Source: Mycolicibacterium peregrinum (GTDB taxonomy: Bacteria > Actinomycetota > Actinomycetes > Mycobacteriales > Mycobacteriaceae). From it: DNA of 64,000 bases. Under the pieces are notes generated by a model that saw only the letters and a program-made list of their open reading frames with translations, had not been told where the DNA came from and made no database searches. The position numbers and the translations under genes were made by a program. Shown here in pieces: positions 27,528 through 35,803 of this stretch (its first letter is position 1; the number at the start of each line of letters is the position of its first letter). The stretch lies in contig NZ_LQPP01000043.1 of assembly GCF_002102345.1 (NCBI RefSeq), positions 62,001 to 126,000 on the forward strand, read 5' to 3'.

Positions 27528-28374
27528 ACTGGACGACGTCGGTCTGGCGCCGGCGGAACAGCTTGGCGCAGCCGGTCAGATACTTCATGTAACGCTCGTA
27601 GACCTCTTCGGACTGGGTCGCGACGGCCTGCCGCCGGTTGGCCTGCAGATTGTCTGCCCAGATGTCGAGGGTCTGGGCGTAGTGCGGCTGCAGTGATTGC
27701 TCCCTAGTGACCGTGAATTCGGCCGCGGTCGCGTGCTCATGGACCATCGGAATCGACGGCAACTGCCCACCGGGGAAGATCTCGGTCAGGATGAACTTGA
27801 TGAACCTGGCCAGCTCGAAGGTGACCGGCACTCCCATCTCATGAGCCTTGCGAGGATCGATCCCGCAGATGGTGTGCAGCAACATCACCCCATCGGACGG
27901 CAGCGCCTGGTACGCCTTGTCGAAGAAGGCGGGGTAGCGGTCACGACCGAAATGCTCGAACGCGCCGATCGAGACGATCCGGTCGACAGGCTCGTCGAAC
28001 TGCTCCCAGCCCTGCAAGAGCACTCGCCTGCCGCGGTCGGTGTCCAGACCGTCGAACATCCGGCTGACGTGCGCAGCCTGGTTCTTCGACAGCGTCAGTC
28101 CCACCACGTCGACGTCGTAGCGTTCGATGGCGCGACGCATGGTCGCACCCCAACCGCACCCGACGTCGAGCAACGTCATCCCAGGTTCCAGCCCCAACTT
28201 TCCCAGCGCGAGGTCGATCTTGGCGATCTGGGCTTCCTCCAAACTCATGTCGTCGCGCTCGAAATACGCGCAGCTGTAGGTCTGCGTCGGATCGAGGAAC
28301 AGGCGGAAGAAGTCGTCGGAAAGGTCGTAGTGAGCTTGGACGTCGGCGAAATGCGGAGTCAGGGATTTCGGCAC
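27511..28374 (-). CDS. Cyclopropane mycolic acid synthase family methyltransferase
   Basis: 287 residues of the CmaA/MmaA/PcaA family, which modify meromycolate chains on acyl carrier protein with S-adenosylmethionine. Visible are HYDLSDDFFRLFLDPTQTYSCAYF near the N-terminus, the SAM loop LLDVGCGWGA, IGAFEHFGRDRY (the EHF form typical of the CmaA/MmaA group), and a C-terminal YMKYLTGCAKLFRR. Whether it makes a cyclopropane, methoxy or keto precursor cannot be told. GTG at 28374 with GAAAGG upstream is chosen; in-frame codons further upstream look non-coding. In M. tuberculosis no methyltransferase gene lies between Rv0459 and Rv0460, so this is an insertion or relocation. Confidence 0.9.
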   Translation of the reverse strand: MPKSLTPHFADVQAHYDLSDDFFRLFLDPTQTYSCAYFERDDMSLEEAQIAKIDLALGKLGLEPGMTLLDVGCGWGATMRRAIERYDVDVVGLTLSKNQAAHVSRMFDGLDTDRGRRVLLQGWEQFDEPVDRIVSIGAFEHFGRDRYPAFFDKAYQALPSDGVMLLHTICGIDPRKAHEMGVPVTFELARFIKFILTEIFPGGQLPSIPMVHEHATAAEFTVTREQSLQPHYAQTLDIWADNLQANRRQAVATQSEEVYERYMKYLTGCAKLFRRRQTDVVQFTLAK

Positions 28375-28538
28375 AGAGGCGCCTTTCTGCTGCTCGTCGG
28401 TCGAGGGACAGATCGCGGCCGCGATCCTCATAGACCATTCGGAGCCGATCGGGCTACGGATTGCTCTGGATCGAAAACGGGCGGGGCGCGCCGGACGCGT
28501 GCCGCTGTCGTACGGGGTCGCGGCGTTATCGTCGAAGG

Positions 28539-28817
28539 GTGATTCCGCTGCCACGGGCGTGGCTGCTGACCGGCGCAATGTCGGTCGGCGTAGCGGTCGG
28601 GCTGCTGGCCGGAATCGCCACGACCCTGCTGGTGACGGTCTCCGTGCGACCCGATGTGGTGATCGCCCTCGTCCTCGGAGTTCCCGGTGTCCTCGGGACG
28701 CTCCTGGTCCTGATCGCGGGGCGGCGCTGGGTCACCACGCTCGGGGCCTTCGCGCTGGCCATCGCGCCCGGCTGGTTCGGTGCGCTGGCGATCATCCAGG
28801 TGGCATCCCATGGCTGA
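28539..28817 (+). CDS. Small membrane protein (Rv0460-like)
   Basis: 92 residues with three hydrophobic segments (about 8-30, 36-56 and 62-85) and few polar residues. No motif is recognised; the position before the Rv0461-like gene and lpd matches Rv0460. The GTG start at 28539 precedes IPLPRAW. Its stop overlaps the start of the next gene by 8 nt, so translation is coupled. Function unknown. Confidence 0.72.
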   Translation: MIPLPRAWLLTGAMSVGVAVGLLAGIATTLLVTVSVRPDVVIALVLGVPGVLGTLLVLIAGRRWVTTLGAFALAIAPGWFGALAIIQVASHG

Positions 28818-29304
28818 GGACGTCGACACCTCCACCGCGGACTTCGCTCCGCTGTTCGACACCGGCGAAAACGAGATCGTCGCCGCCGAATCGTCGGCCG
28901 CCGCCACGCCTGCGGAAGACATGACGCCGGACCAGACGGAAACCGACGACGCGCCCTCGGCGCCGTTGCCCGCCCCGGCCCCGTCCGTCGTGGTCGAGGG
29001 GTCCTATCTGTCGGTGAAGTGGTGGACGTTCGTGGGCGTGCTGGCCGGCGTCTGGTTCGTCTCCGCCGCCGCCGGCGCGGGCCTGTACTACTACTGGTAT
29101 CAATCGGTCGACAAGACCTGGCCGGTGTTCGCGGCGCTGGCCTACGTCGTCGTCACCACGGTCGGTGCCCTGCTGGCATCGACGGCGCAGCGCAAACCGG
29201 TGGTATCGGCCCTGGCCATCGCCCTGATGTCGGCGCCGGTGGCGGCAATGGCCGCAGCAGCGGTTTTCTACGGCGCCTACGTGTTCGGCTGGATCGCCCG
29301 GTAG
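28810..29304 (+). CDS. Membrane protein with acidic/proline-rich N-terminus (Rv0461-like)
   Basis: 164 residues. The first 65 are acidic and Ala/Pro-rich (DFAPLFDTGENE, DQTETDDAPSAP) and probably cytosolic. Three membrane helices follow (about 72-94, 104-122 and 130-160). The ATG at 28810 lies inside the end of the preceding small membrane protein gene. The order Rv0460-Rv0461-lpd is the same as in M. tuberculosis. Function unknown. Confidence 0.75.
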   Translation: MAEDVDTSTADFAPLFDTGENEIVAAESSAAATPAEDMTPDQTETDDAPSAPLPAPAPSVVVEGSYLSVKWWTFVGVLAGVWFVSAAAGAGLYYYWYQSVDKTWPVFAALAYVVVTTVGALLASTAQRKPVVSALAIALMSAPVAAMAAAAVFYGAYVFGWIAR

Positions 29305-29334
29305 CGCCATTGCGCGGCCCACTAGGGTGGGGTC

Positions 29335-30741
29335 GTGACCCACTTTGACGTTGTCGTTCTCGGAGCTGGTCCCGGTGGATACGTCGCGGCCATTCGTGCC
29401 GCCCAACTGGGGCTGAACACCGCAATTGTCGAGCCCAAGTACTGGGGCGGTGTGTGCCTCAATGTTGGGTGTATCCCGTCCAAGGCGTTGCTGCGCAACG
29501 CCGAACTCGCACACATCTTCAACAAGGAAGCCAAGACCTTCGGCATCAGCGGTGAGGCCACGTTCGATTACGGTGCCGCCTTCGACCGCAGCCGCAAGGT
29601 CGCCGACGGCCGTGTGGCCGGCGTGCACTTCCTGATGAAGAAGAACAAGATCACCGAGGTCCACGGCTACGGCACCTTCACCGGGCCAAAGTCGATGTCG
29701 GTGAAATTGAATGAGGAGGGCGGCGCTGGAGGTTCGGAGGAGCTCACCTTCGACAACGCGATCATCGCCACCGGCTCGTCGACCCGCCTGGTGCCGGGCA
29801 CCTCGCTGTCCGAGAACGTGGTCACCTACGAAACCCAGATCCTCTCGCGCGAGCTGCCGGGCTCGATCATCATCGCCGGCGCCGGTGCGATCGGCATGGA
29901 ATTCGCCTACGTGCTGAAGAACTACGGCGTCGACGTCACCATCGTCGAGTTCCTGCCGCGCGCGTTGCCCAACGAGGACGCCGAGGTCTCCAAGGAGATC
30001 GAGAAGCAGTACAAGAAGCTGGGCGTCAAGATCCTCACCGGCACCAAGGTCGAGGGCATTTCAGACGACGGATCGACAGTCAAGGTCACCGTCAGCAAGG
30101 ACGGCAAGACCGAGGAGCTCAAGGCCGACAAGGTGCTGCAGGCCATCGGTTTCGGGCCCAACGTCGAGGGCTTCGGCCTGGAGGCCGCCGGTGTCACGCT
30201 GACCGACCGCGGCGCCATCGCGATCGACGATTACATGCGCACCAACGTGCCCGGCATCTACTCCATCGGCGATGTCACCGGCAAGCTCCAGCTGGCCCAC
30301 GTGGCCGAGGCCCAGGGCGTCGTCGCCGCTGAAACCATCGCCGGCGCAGAGACTCTCGCGCTGGGTGACTACCGGATGATGCCGCGCGCGACGTTCTGCC
30401 AGCCGCAGGTCGCGAGCTTCGGGCTCACCGAAGAGCAGGCCAAGGCCGAGGGCTACGACGTTGTCGTCGCCAAGTTCCCGTTCACCGCCAACGGCAAGGC
30501 GCACGGGCTGGCGGACCCGACCGGTTTCGTGAAACTGATCGCGGACAAGAAGCACCTCGAACTGATCGGCGGGCACCTGATCGGACCGGACGTGTCCGAG
30601 CTGTTGCCGGAGCTGACCCTGGCCCAGAAGTGGGACCTGACCGCCAACGAGTTGGCCCGCAACGTGCACACCCACCCGACCCTGTCGGAGGCGCTGCAGG
30701 AGTGCTTCCACGGGCTGACCGGCCACATGATCAACTTTTGA
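29335..30741 (+). CDS. lpd: Dihydrolipoyl dehydrogenase (E3)
   Basis: 468 residues. FAD-binding GAGPGGYVAAIRAAQLG at the N-terminus, the redox-active disulfide in GVCLNVGCIPSK (Cys 41 and 46 region), NAD-binding IIAGAGAIGMEFA, the second FAD motif IYSIGDV, and the C-terminal active-site His/Glu in HTHPTLSEAL. In mycobacteria the single functional Lpd serves pyruvate and other 2-oxoacid dehydrogenases, and the peroxynitrite reductase complex with DlaT, AhpC and AhpD. GTG start at 29335. Its stop overlaps the next small gene. Confidence 0.97.
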   Translation: MTHFDVVVLGAGPGGYVAAIRAAQLGLNTAIVEPKYWGGVCLNVGCIPSKALLRNAELAHIFNKEAKTFGISGEATFDYGAAFDRSRKVADGRVAGVHFLMKKNKITEVHGYGTFTGPKSMSVKLNEEGGAGGSEELTFDNAIIATGSSTRLVPGTSLSENVVTYETQILSRELPGSIIIAGAGAIGMEFAYVLKNYGVDVTIVEFLPRALPNEDAEVSKEIEKQYKKLGVKILTGTKVEGISDDGSTVKVTVSKDGKTEELKADKVLQAIGFGPNVEGFGLEAAGVTLTDRGAIAIDDYMRTNVPGIYSIGDVTGKLQLAHVAEAQGVVAAETIAGAETLALGDYRMMPRATFCQPQVASFGLTEEQAKAEGYDVVVAKFPFTANGKAHGLADPTGFVKLIADKKHLELIGGHLIGPDVSELLPELTLAQKWDLTANELARNVHTHPTLSEALQECFHGLTGHMINF

Positions 30742-31007
30742 GAAACGAAATCGTCGCCGGCATAGCCGGATTGGTGGTCGGCCACATTGTGTGGCTGGCC
30801 GCCATCACATTGGCGACCGAGGGCTCCCGCGTCAACATCTGGGTGCTGTTGGTCGCTGCCCTGTCCTTCATCGGCGGGGCCGCGGGGGCCTACTTCGGCC
30901 GGCGTAAGTACCAGCAGAAGTCCCACACCTGGGCGGCGTTCCTGTGGACCCTGCCGGTGTCCCCGGTGTTGTTCTCGCTGGTACTGCTGGGCGTCACGTA
31001 CCTCTGA
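30738..31007 (+). CDS. Small membrane protein (Rv0463-like)
   Basis: 89 residues with three hydrophobic helices (about 6-25, 30-50 and 66-88) and a basic turn (GRRKYQQKSH). The TTG start overlaps the lpd stop (TTGA), so it is coupled to lpd. Position and size match Rv0463 of M. tuberculosis. Function unknown. Confidence 0.7.
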   Translation: MRNEIVAGIAGLVVGHIVWLAAITLATEGSRVNIWVLLVAALSFIGGAAGAYFGRRKYQQKSHTWAAFLWTLPVSPVLFSLVLLGVTYL

Positions 31008-31013
31008 CGTGCC

Positions 31014-31079
31014 GCGCCGTTTTCCACACCTGGGCTGTTGATCGGCGGGCGGCTACAACCCGGATGTGGAAAACGGCGC
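31014..31079. repeat. 66-bp extragenic palindromic repeat, copy C
   Basis: Perfect 15-bp arms GCGCCGTTTTCCACA (31014-31028) and its complement (31065-31079). The arm differs from copy B (CGCCGTTTTCTAC) by one base over 13, and a central CGGCG sits at a matching place. It lies between two convergent genes and could also act as a transcription stop, though it has no T-tract. Confidence 0.65.
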
Positions 31080-31090
31080 AATCGGTAGGA

Positions 31091-31642
31091 CTAATCGGGG
31101 AAGTCCAGCGGGACCCGCAGCGTCGTCATCGTGGCGGCCAAGCCGTCGTATTGGGCTGCCAGCAAGCAGAATTCGATGAGCTGCTGCTTGGTCAGCAGCT
31201 TCGACAGGGCGGCCCAGGTCTCGGAGGAGACCGACCGGGTGACGACGAACTCGTCGGTCGCGGTGACCAGCACCCGCTGTCGATCGGTCAAGCCTTCGGC
31301 GTCGGGCCCCTCGAAGATGCGGGCCTGAGTCTCGGCGTCGACACCGCGGCTGCGGGCCAGCCGGCGATGCTGCTGCAGCTCGTATTCGCAATCGCGCAGA
31401 TGGCCAACCCGCAGGATGACCAGCTCGGCATCCTGGCGGGACAGCTTGCCCAGCGGGCCGAGCAGCAGGCCCGAATACGGCAGCCAGGCCAGGAACAGCA
31501 GCTTGTGCTGGCCAAGCACATTCATCAGCGTGAACCGTGGTGCCCGGATGGCCCTGGCGCCCAGCTTGGCGATGGCCCAGTTGACCGGGCCCAGCTCACG
31601 GAATCCGCCCGGCGCGATGCGGGCCGGCTCGAGTGCACTCAC
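31091..31642 (-). CDS. Carboxymuconolactone decarboxylase/AhpD-like family protein (Rv0464c-like)
   Basis: 183 residues, all-helical. ELVILRVGHLRDCEYELQQH carries the single conserved Cys and the His of the CMD family. The two-Cys CxxC motif of true AhpD is absent, so alkylhydroperoxidase activity is doubtful. GTG at 31642 gives the family-length product. Gene order with ramB and lpd follows M. tuberculosis. Confidence 0.82.
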   Translation of the reverse strand: MSALEPARIAPGGFRELGPVNWAIAKLGARAIRAPRFTLMNVLGQHKLLFLAWLPYSGLLLGPLGKLSRQDAELVILRVGHLRDCEYELQQHRRLARSRGVDAETQARIFEGPDAEGLTDRQRVLVTATDEFVVTRSVSSETWAALSKLLTKQQLIEFCLLAAQYDGLAATMTTLRVPLDFPD

Positions 31643-31772
31643 CCCGCCGAGTCTGGCACAGGTGGCGCGGCTCAGAAGGTCCAGGCGCCGGTGGGTTCGA
31701 TGACGAACCCGCGATTCGTATAGCCGTCGATGCAGGCGATGCGCTGTTTCGGGCCCCCGGAGCGCCAGTTCG

Positions 31773-33188
31773 CTACGGCTCCCGCACCAGATACGGCGAC
31801 ACCGTCGAGCGGTGCTCGTTGAGGTCCAAGGCCTTGCCGAGCGCCGGGAAGGCGCGCTGCGGGCAGTTGTCGCGTTCACACACCCGGCAGCCGGACCCGA
31901 TGGGCGTGGTGACCTCGCCGGAGAGGTCCAGCCCTTCTGAGTACACCAGCCGATGCGCATGGCGCAGTTCGCATCCCAGCCCGATCGCGAAGGTCTTGCC
32001 GGGTTGCCCGTAGCGCGACGCGCGGCGCTCCACTGTGCGGGCCACCCACAAGTAGTTGCGGCCGTCGGGCATCTGCGCGATCTGCACCTGGATCTTGCCC
32101 GGGTTGGTGAAGGTTTCGTACACATTCCACAGCGGGCAGGTGCCGCCCGAGGAAGAGAAGTGAAAGCCGGTGGCGGACTGGCGTTTTGACATGTTTCCGG
32201 CGCGGTCCACCCGGACGAACGAGAACGGTACGCCGCGCATCGACGGGCGCTGCAGCGTGGAGAGTCGGTGCGCGATGGTCTCGTAGCTCACCGAATAGAA
32301 CGCCGACAGCCGCTCCACGTCGTAGCGGAAATTCTCGGCCACATCGTGGAATTGGCGGTAGGGGAGCACGGTCGCCGCGGCGAAGTAATTGGCCAGCCCG
32401 AGCCGGGCCAGGGTGCGCGATTCGTCGCTGGTGAACATGCCCTCGTCGACCATCTTGTCGATGAGTTGACCGAACTCGAGGAAGGCCAGTTCGGCCGCCA
32501 TCTTGAACACCTGCTGCCCGCGGGAGAGGTGATTGCCCATCTCCAGGGTCTTGGTGGCCGGGTCATAGCGGTGCAGCACGGTGTCGCCCAGATCGATGCG
32601 CCGAACGATCCGGACCCCGTGCTCGGTGGTCAGCCGGTTGGCCAGCTCGCCGGCCAGATCACCGCGGTGCATCCGGATCTTGGCGGTCAGATCCTCGGCG
32701 GCGGTATCGAGCTCATGCAGATAGTTCTGCCGTTGGTAGAAGTAGTCGCGCACTTCCTCGTGCGGCATGGTGATCGACCCGCTCCCACTGCCGTCGGAGT
32801 ATCGGTCTTCGGTGGCGGCGGCCAACTGGGTGGTGGTGAGCCGGTACCGACGGTGCAGGTTCACCATGGCGCGGGCGAAATTCGGATACGCCGCCACCAT
32901 GTCGGCGACTTCGGCGACATCCATGTCGGCGCCGAGGTCGCGGTCCATCGCCACCTCACGCATCTCGGCGACCAACCGGGTGTCGTCGTGCGAGGCGAAG
33001 AACGTCGCGTCCACCCCGAACACCTCGGTGATGCGGAGCAGCACCGCCACGGTGAGCGGCCGGACGTCGTGCTCGATCTGGTTGAGGTAGCTGGGGGAGA
33101 TCTCCAGCATCTGAGCCAGCGCGGCCTGGCTGAATCCACGCTCGCTCCGAAGTTGTCGCACCCGTGACCCGACGAACGTTTTTGCCAC
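31773..33188 (-). CDS. ramB: Transcriptional regulator RamB of acetate/glyoxylate metabolism
   Basis: 471 residues. An XRE-type HTH at the N-terminus (VRQLRSERGFSQAALAQMLEISPSYLNQIE) is joined to the large IrrE-like and short-chain fatty-acid-regulator domains. Cysteines near the C-terminus (GCRVCERDNCPQ) are characteristic. In M. tuberculosis and Corynebacterium, RamB represses isocitrate lyase genes and its own gene depending on the carbon source. Its position two genes from aceA, and a CCTTTGCA sequence found upstream of both genes, support the same role here. The ATG at 33188 places the HTH at the N-terminus as usual. Confidence 0.93.
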   Translation of the reverse strand: MAKTFVGSRVRQLRSERGFSQAALAQMLEISPSYLNQIEHDVRPLTVAVLLRITEVFGVDATFFASHDDTRLVAEMREVAMDRDLGADMDVAEVADMVAAYPNFARAMVNLHRRYRLTTTQLAAATEDRYSDGSGSGSITMPHEEVRDYFYQRQNYLHELDTAAEDLTAKIRMHRGDLAGELANRLTTEHGVRIVRRIDLGDTVLHRYDPATKTLEMGNHLSRGQQVFKMAAELAFLEFGQLIDKMVDEGMFTSDESRTLARLGLANYFAAATVLPYRQFHDVAENFRYDVERLSAFYSVSYETIAHRLSTLQRPSMRGVPFSFVRVDRAGNMSKRQSATGFHFSSSGGTCPLWNVYETFTNPGKIQVQIAQMPDGRNYLWVARTVERRASRYGQPGKTFAIGLGCELRHAHRLVYSEGLDLSGEVTTPIGSGCRVCERDNCPQRAFPALGKALDLNEHRSTVSPYLVREP

Positions 33189-33219
33189 GTCAAATAGCCT
33201 AACAACCGTGCGAAGGTGA

Positions 33220-33227
33220 CCTTTGCA
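33220..33227 (-). promoter_or_regulatory. Possible RamB half-site upstream of ramB
   Basis: CCTTTGCA on the plus strand, 32 nt upstream of the ramB start. The Corynebacterium RamB consensus contains TTTGCAAA. The same octamer occurs upstream of aceA, which suggests autoregulation. Confidence 0.4.
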
Positions 33228-33307
33228 TTCTTGGCAGTTCAGGCTCTACTGGCAGTATCGGGCTGCCTGGCATGATCGGCTCAGGCGACAGCGACTGGGA
33301 GATGACC

Positions 33308-34129
33308 ATGACGGGAACCGCGCAGAATTCGACCACCGGGCTGAACAAGGTGATGATGCCGGTGCCCGATCCCCATCCCGACGTCTTTGACCGGGAATGG
33401 CCACTGCGGGTCGGCGATATCGACCGGACCGGACGTTTGCGGTTCGACGCCGCAGCCCGACACATCCAGGACATCGGCTCCGACCATCTCCGCGAACTCG
33501 GCTTCGAGGAGACCCACCCGTTGTGGATCGTGCGGCGCACGATGATCGACCTGATCAAGCCGATCGAGTTCCAGGACTTACTGCGGATGCGGCGGTGGTG
33601 TTCGGGAACGTCGAACCGGTGGTGCGAGATGCGGGTGCGCATCGACGGCCGCAAGGGCGGGCTCATGGAGTCCGAGGCGTTCTGGATCAACATCAACCGG
33701 GAGACTCAGGGGCCGGCCCGGATCTCCGACGACTTCCTTTCCGGCCTGCGCCGCACCACCGACGAGGCGCGGCTGCGCTGGAAGTCCTACCTGAAGGCCG
33801 GTAGTCGTGAGGACGCCGCCGAGATCCGCGAGTACCCGGTCCGAGTGTCCGACATCGACCTGTTCGATCACATGAACAACTCGGTCTACTGGACGGTGAT
33901 CGAGGACTACCTGTACTCCCATCCCGAGCTGCTGGAGAAGCCGCTGCGGGTGACCATCGAGCACGACGCCGCAGTGGCGCTCGGCGAGAAACTCGAGATC
34001 CTGTCGCACGTTCACCCGGCCGGATCGACCGACAAATTCGGTGAAGAGCTCTCCGACCGCACTGTTAGAACGCTCACATATGCCGTCGGCGACGAGACAA
34101 AAGCGATCGCTTCACTGTTCTCGCTCTGA
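33308..34129 (+). CDS. Acyl-ACP thioesterase (Rv0466-like)
   Basis: 273 residues with two hotdog halves typical of plant and bacterial acyl-[ACP] thioesterases. The first begins REWPLRVGDIDRTGRLRFDAAARHIQD; the second contains VSDIDLFDHMNNSVYW, with Asp, His and Asn at the places expected for catalysis. It would release free fatty acid from acyl carrier protein. ATG 33308 is preferred because GGGAGA lies 5 nt upstream; ATG 33302 is an alternative. It precedes aceA as in M. tuberculosis. Confidence 0.85.
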   Translation: MTGTAQNSTTGLNKVMMPVPDPHPDVFDREWPLRVGDIDRTGRLRFDAAARHIQDIGSDHLRELGFEETHPLWIVRRTMIDLIKPIEFQDLLRMRRWCSGTSNRWCEMRVRIDGRKGGLMESEAFWININRETQGPARISDDFLSGLRRTTDEARLRWKSYLKAGSREDAAEIREYPVRVSDIDLFDHMNNSVYWTVIEDYLYSHPELLEKPLRVTIEHDAAVALGEKLEILSHVHPAGSTDKFGEELSDRTVRTLTYAVGDETKAIASLFSL

Positions 34130-34224
34130 CCCCTCCCGGTTTAACAGTACGAGCGTACTGACCTGCGCCTTTGGGCTACCCGTCGGTAGCTTCTGAACCG
34201 GTACAGCCATCATATTTCTTCGCA

Positions 34225-34237
34225 ACCTTTGCAAGTT
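34225..34237 (+). promoter_or_regulatory. Possible RamB site upstream of aceA
   Basis: ACCTTTGCAAGTT resembles the RamB consensus around TTTGCAAA. It is in the 253-nt upstream region of aceA, about 145 nt before the start codon. A second dyad, CTTTGGCGAAAG, follows at 34247-34258. The region is AT-richer than its flanks and has no gene. Confidence 0.45.
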
Positions 34238-34382
34238 AACTAAGCGCTTTGGCGAAAGTTGGCAACTGAAACGGGTGGACCTGCGGATATGGGTTATGAC
34301 ATCTTCGGATTAGCACACCAGTGAAGCTGCTGCGGCGTTAGCAAGAAACCGCGGTGGTCAAACAAACCGAAGGAGCAGTCCT

Positions 34383-35669
34383 ATGTCGACCGTGGGCACC
34401 CCCAAGTCACCGGAGCAGATCCAGCACGACTGGGATCACAACCCCCGCTGGAAGGGCATCACCCGTACCTACACCCCGGCCGACGTGGTTGCCCTGCAGG
34501 GAACCGTCGTCGAGGAGAACACCCTCGCCCGCCGCGGCGCCGAGGTGCTGTGGGAGCAGCTCCACGACATGGACTTCGTCAACGCGCTCGGCGCGCTGAC
34601 CGGTAACCAGGCCGTGCAGCAGGTCCGCGCCGGCCTGAAGGCCATCTACCTGTCCGGGTGGCAGGTCGCCGGTGACGCCAACCTGTCCGGCCACACCTAC
34701 CCCGACCAGAGCCTCTACCCGGCCAACTCGGTGCCGCAGGTCGTCCGCCGCATCAACAACGCTCTGATGCGTGCCGACCAGATCGCCAAGGTCGAGGGCG
34801 ACACCTCGGTCGAGAACTGGCTCGCCCCGATCGTCGCCGACGGTGAGGCCGGCTTCGGTGGTGCGCTCAACGTCTACGAGCTCCAGAAGGCCATGATCGC
34901 CGCCGGTGTCGCCGGTTCGCACTGGGAAGACCAGCTGGCCTCGGAGAAGAAGTGCGGCCACCTCGGTGGCAAGGTGCTGATCCCCACCCAGCAGCACATC
35001 CGCACCCTGACCTCGGCTCGCCTGGCTGCCGACGTCGCCGACGTGCCCACCCTGGTCATCGCGCGCACCGACGCCGAGGCCGCCACCCTGATCACCTCCG
35101 ATGTGGACGAGCGCGACCGCCCGTTCATCACCGGTGAGCGCACCAACGAGGGCTTCTACCGGGTGCAGAACGGCCTGGAGCCGTGCATCGCCCGCGCCAA
35201 GGCCTACGCGCCGTACGCCGACCTGATCTGGATGGAGACCGGCACCCCGGACCTGGAGCTGGCCAAGAAGTTCGCCGAGGGCGTCAAGAGCGAGTTCCCG
35301 GACCAGATGCTGTCCTACAACTGCTCGCCGTCCTTCAACTGGAAGCAGCACCTGGACGACGACACCATCGCCAAGTTCCAGCGCGAGCTGGGCGCGATGG
35401 GCTTCAAGTTCCAGTTCATCACGCTGGCCGGCTTCCACGCCCTCAACTACTCGATGTTCGACCTGGCTCACGGCTACGCCCGCGAGCAGATGAAGGCCTA
35501 CGTCGAGCTGCAGGAGCGCGAGTTCGCCGCCGAGGAGCGCGGTTACACCGCCACCAAGCACCAGCGTGAGGTTGGCGCCGGCTACTTCGACCGCATCGCC
35601 ACCACGGTTGACCCGAACAGCTCGACCACCGCGCTGGCCGGTTCCACCGAAGAGGGTCAGTTCCACTGA
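34383..35669 (+). CDS. aceA: Isocitrate lyase 1
   Basis: 428 residues, the short prokaryotic ICL1 form. The active-site loop KKCGHLGGKV is intact, with GDASLSG-like VAGDANLSGHTYPDQ and metal-binding residues around IARTDAEAA. It splits isocitrate into glyoxylate and succinate for growth on acetate or fatty acids, and in mycobacteria also acts as methylisocitrate lyase. GGAG (34370-34373) stands 9 nt before the ATG. RamB, encoded nearby, is the expected regulator. A hairpin follows the gene. Confidence 0.97.
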   Translation: MSTVGTPKSPEQIQHDWDHNPRWKGITRTYTPADVVALQGTVVEENTLARRGAEVLWEQLHDMDFVNALGALTGNQAVQQVRAGLKAIYLSGWQVAGDANLSGHTYPDQSLYPANSVPQVVRRINNALMRADQIAKVEGDTSVENWLAPIVADGEAGFGGALNVYELQKAMIAAGVAGSHWEDQLASEKKCGHLGGKVLIPTQQHIRTLTSARLAADVADVPTLVIARTDAEAATLITSDVDERDRPFITGERTNEGFYRVQNGLEPCIARAKAYAPYADLIWMETGTPDLELAKKFAEGVKSEFPDQMLSYNCSPSFNWKQHLDDDTIAKFQRELGAMGFKFQFITLAGFHALNYSMFDLAHGYAREQMKAYVELQEREFAAEERGYTATKHQREVGAGYFDRIATTVDPNSSTTALAGSTEEGQFH

Positions 35670-35739
35670 GCTTGCGAGGTGAAACCGACTAGCCGGAGCC
35701 ACTAAGCCTGGGACCTCTGGACCCGCAGGGTTGACAGCG

Positions 35740-35772
35740 CAGGCCCCGCTCAGAATTCTTGGGCGGGGCCTG
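35740..35772 (+). terminator. Terminator hairpin after aceA
   Basis: Perfect 10-bp stem CAGGCCCCGC (35740-35749) with GCGGGGCCTG (35763-35772) and a 13-nt loop. No T-tract. Confidence 0.65.
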
Positions 35773-35803
35773 TCGCATGTCCGCGTATTGAGAAAGTGAA
35801 GTC

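Noticed and set aside
29255..29280. TTTTCTAC at 29262 as another palindromic repeat copy
   Set aside because: It is coding (VFYGAY) in the Rv0461-like gene and has no opposing arm.
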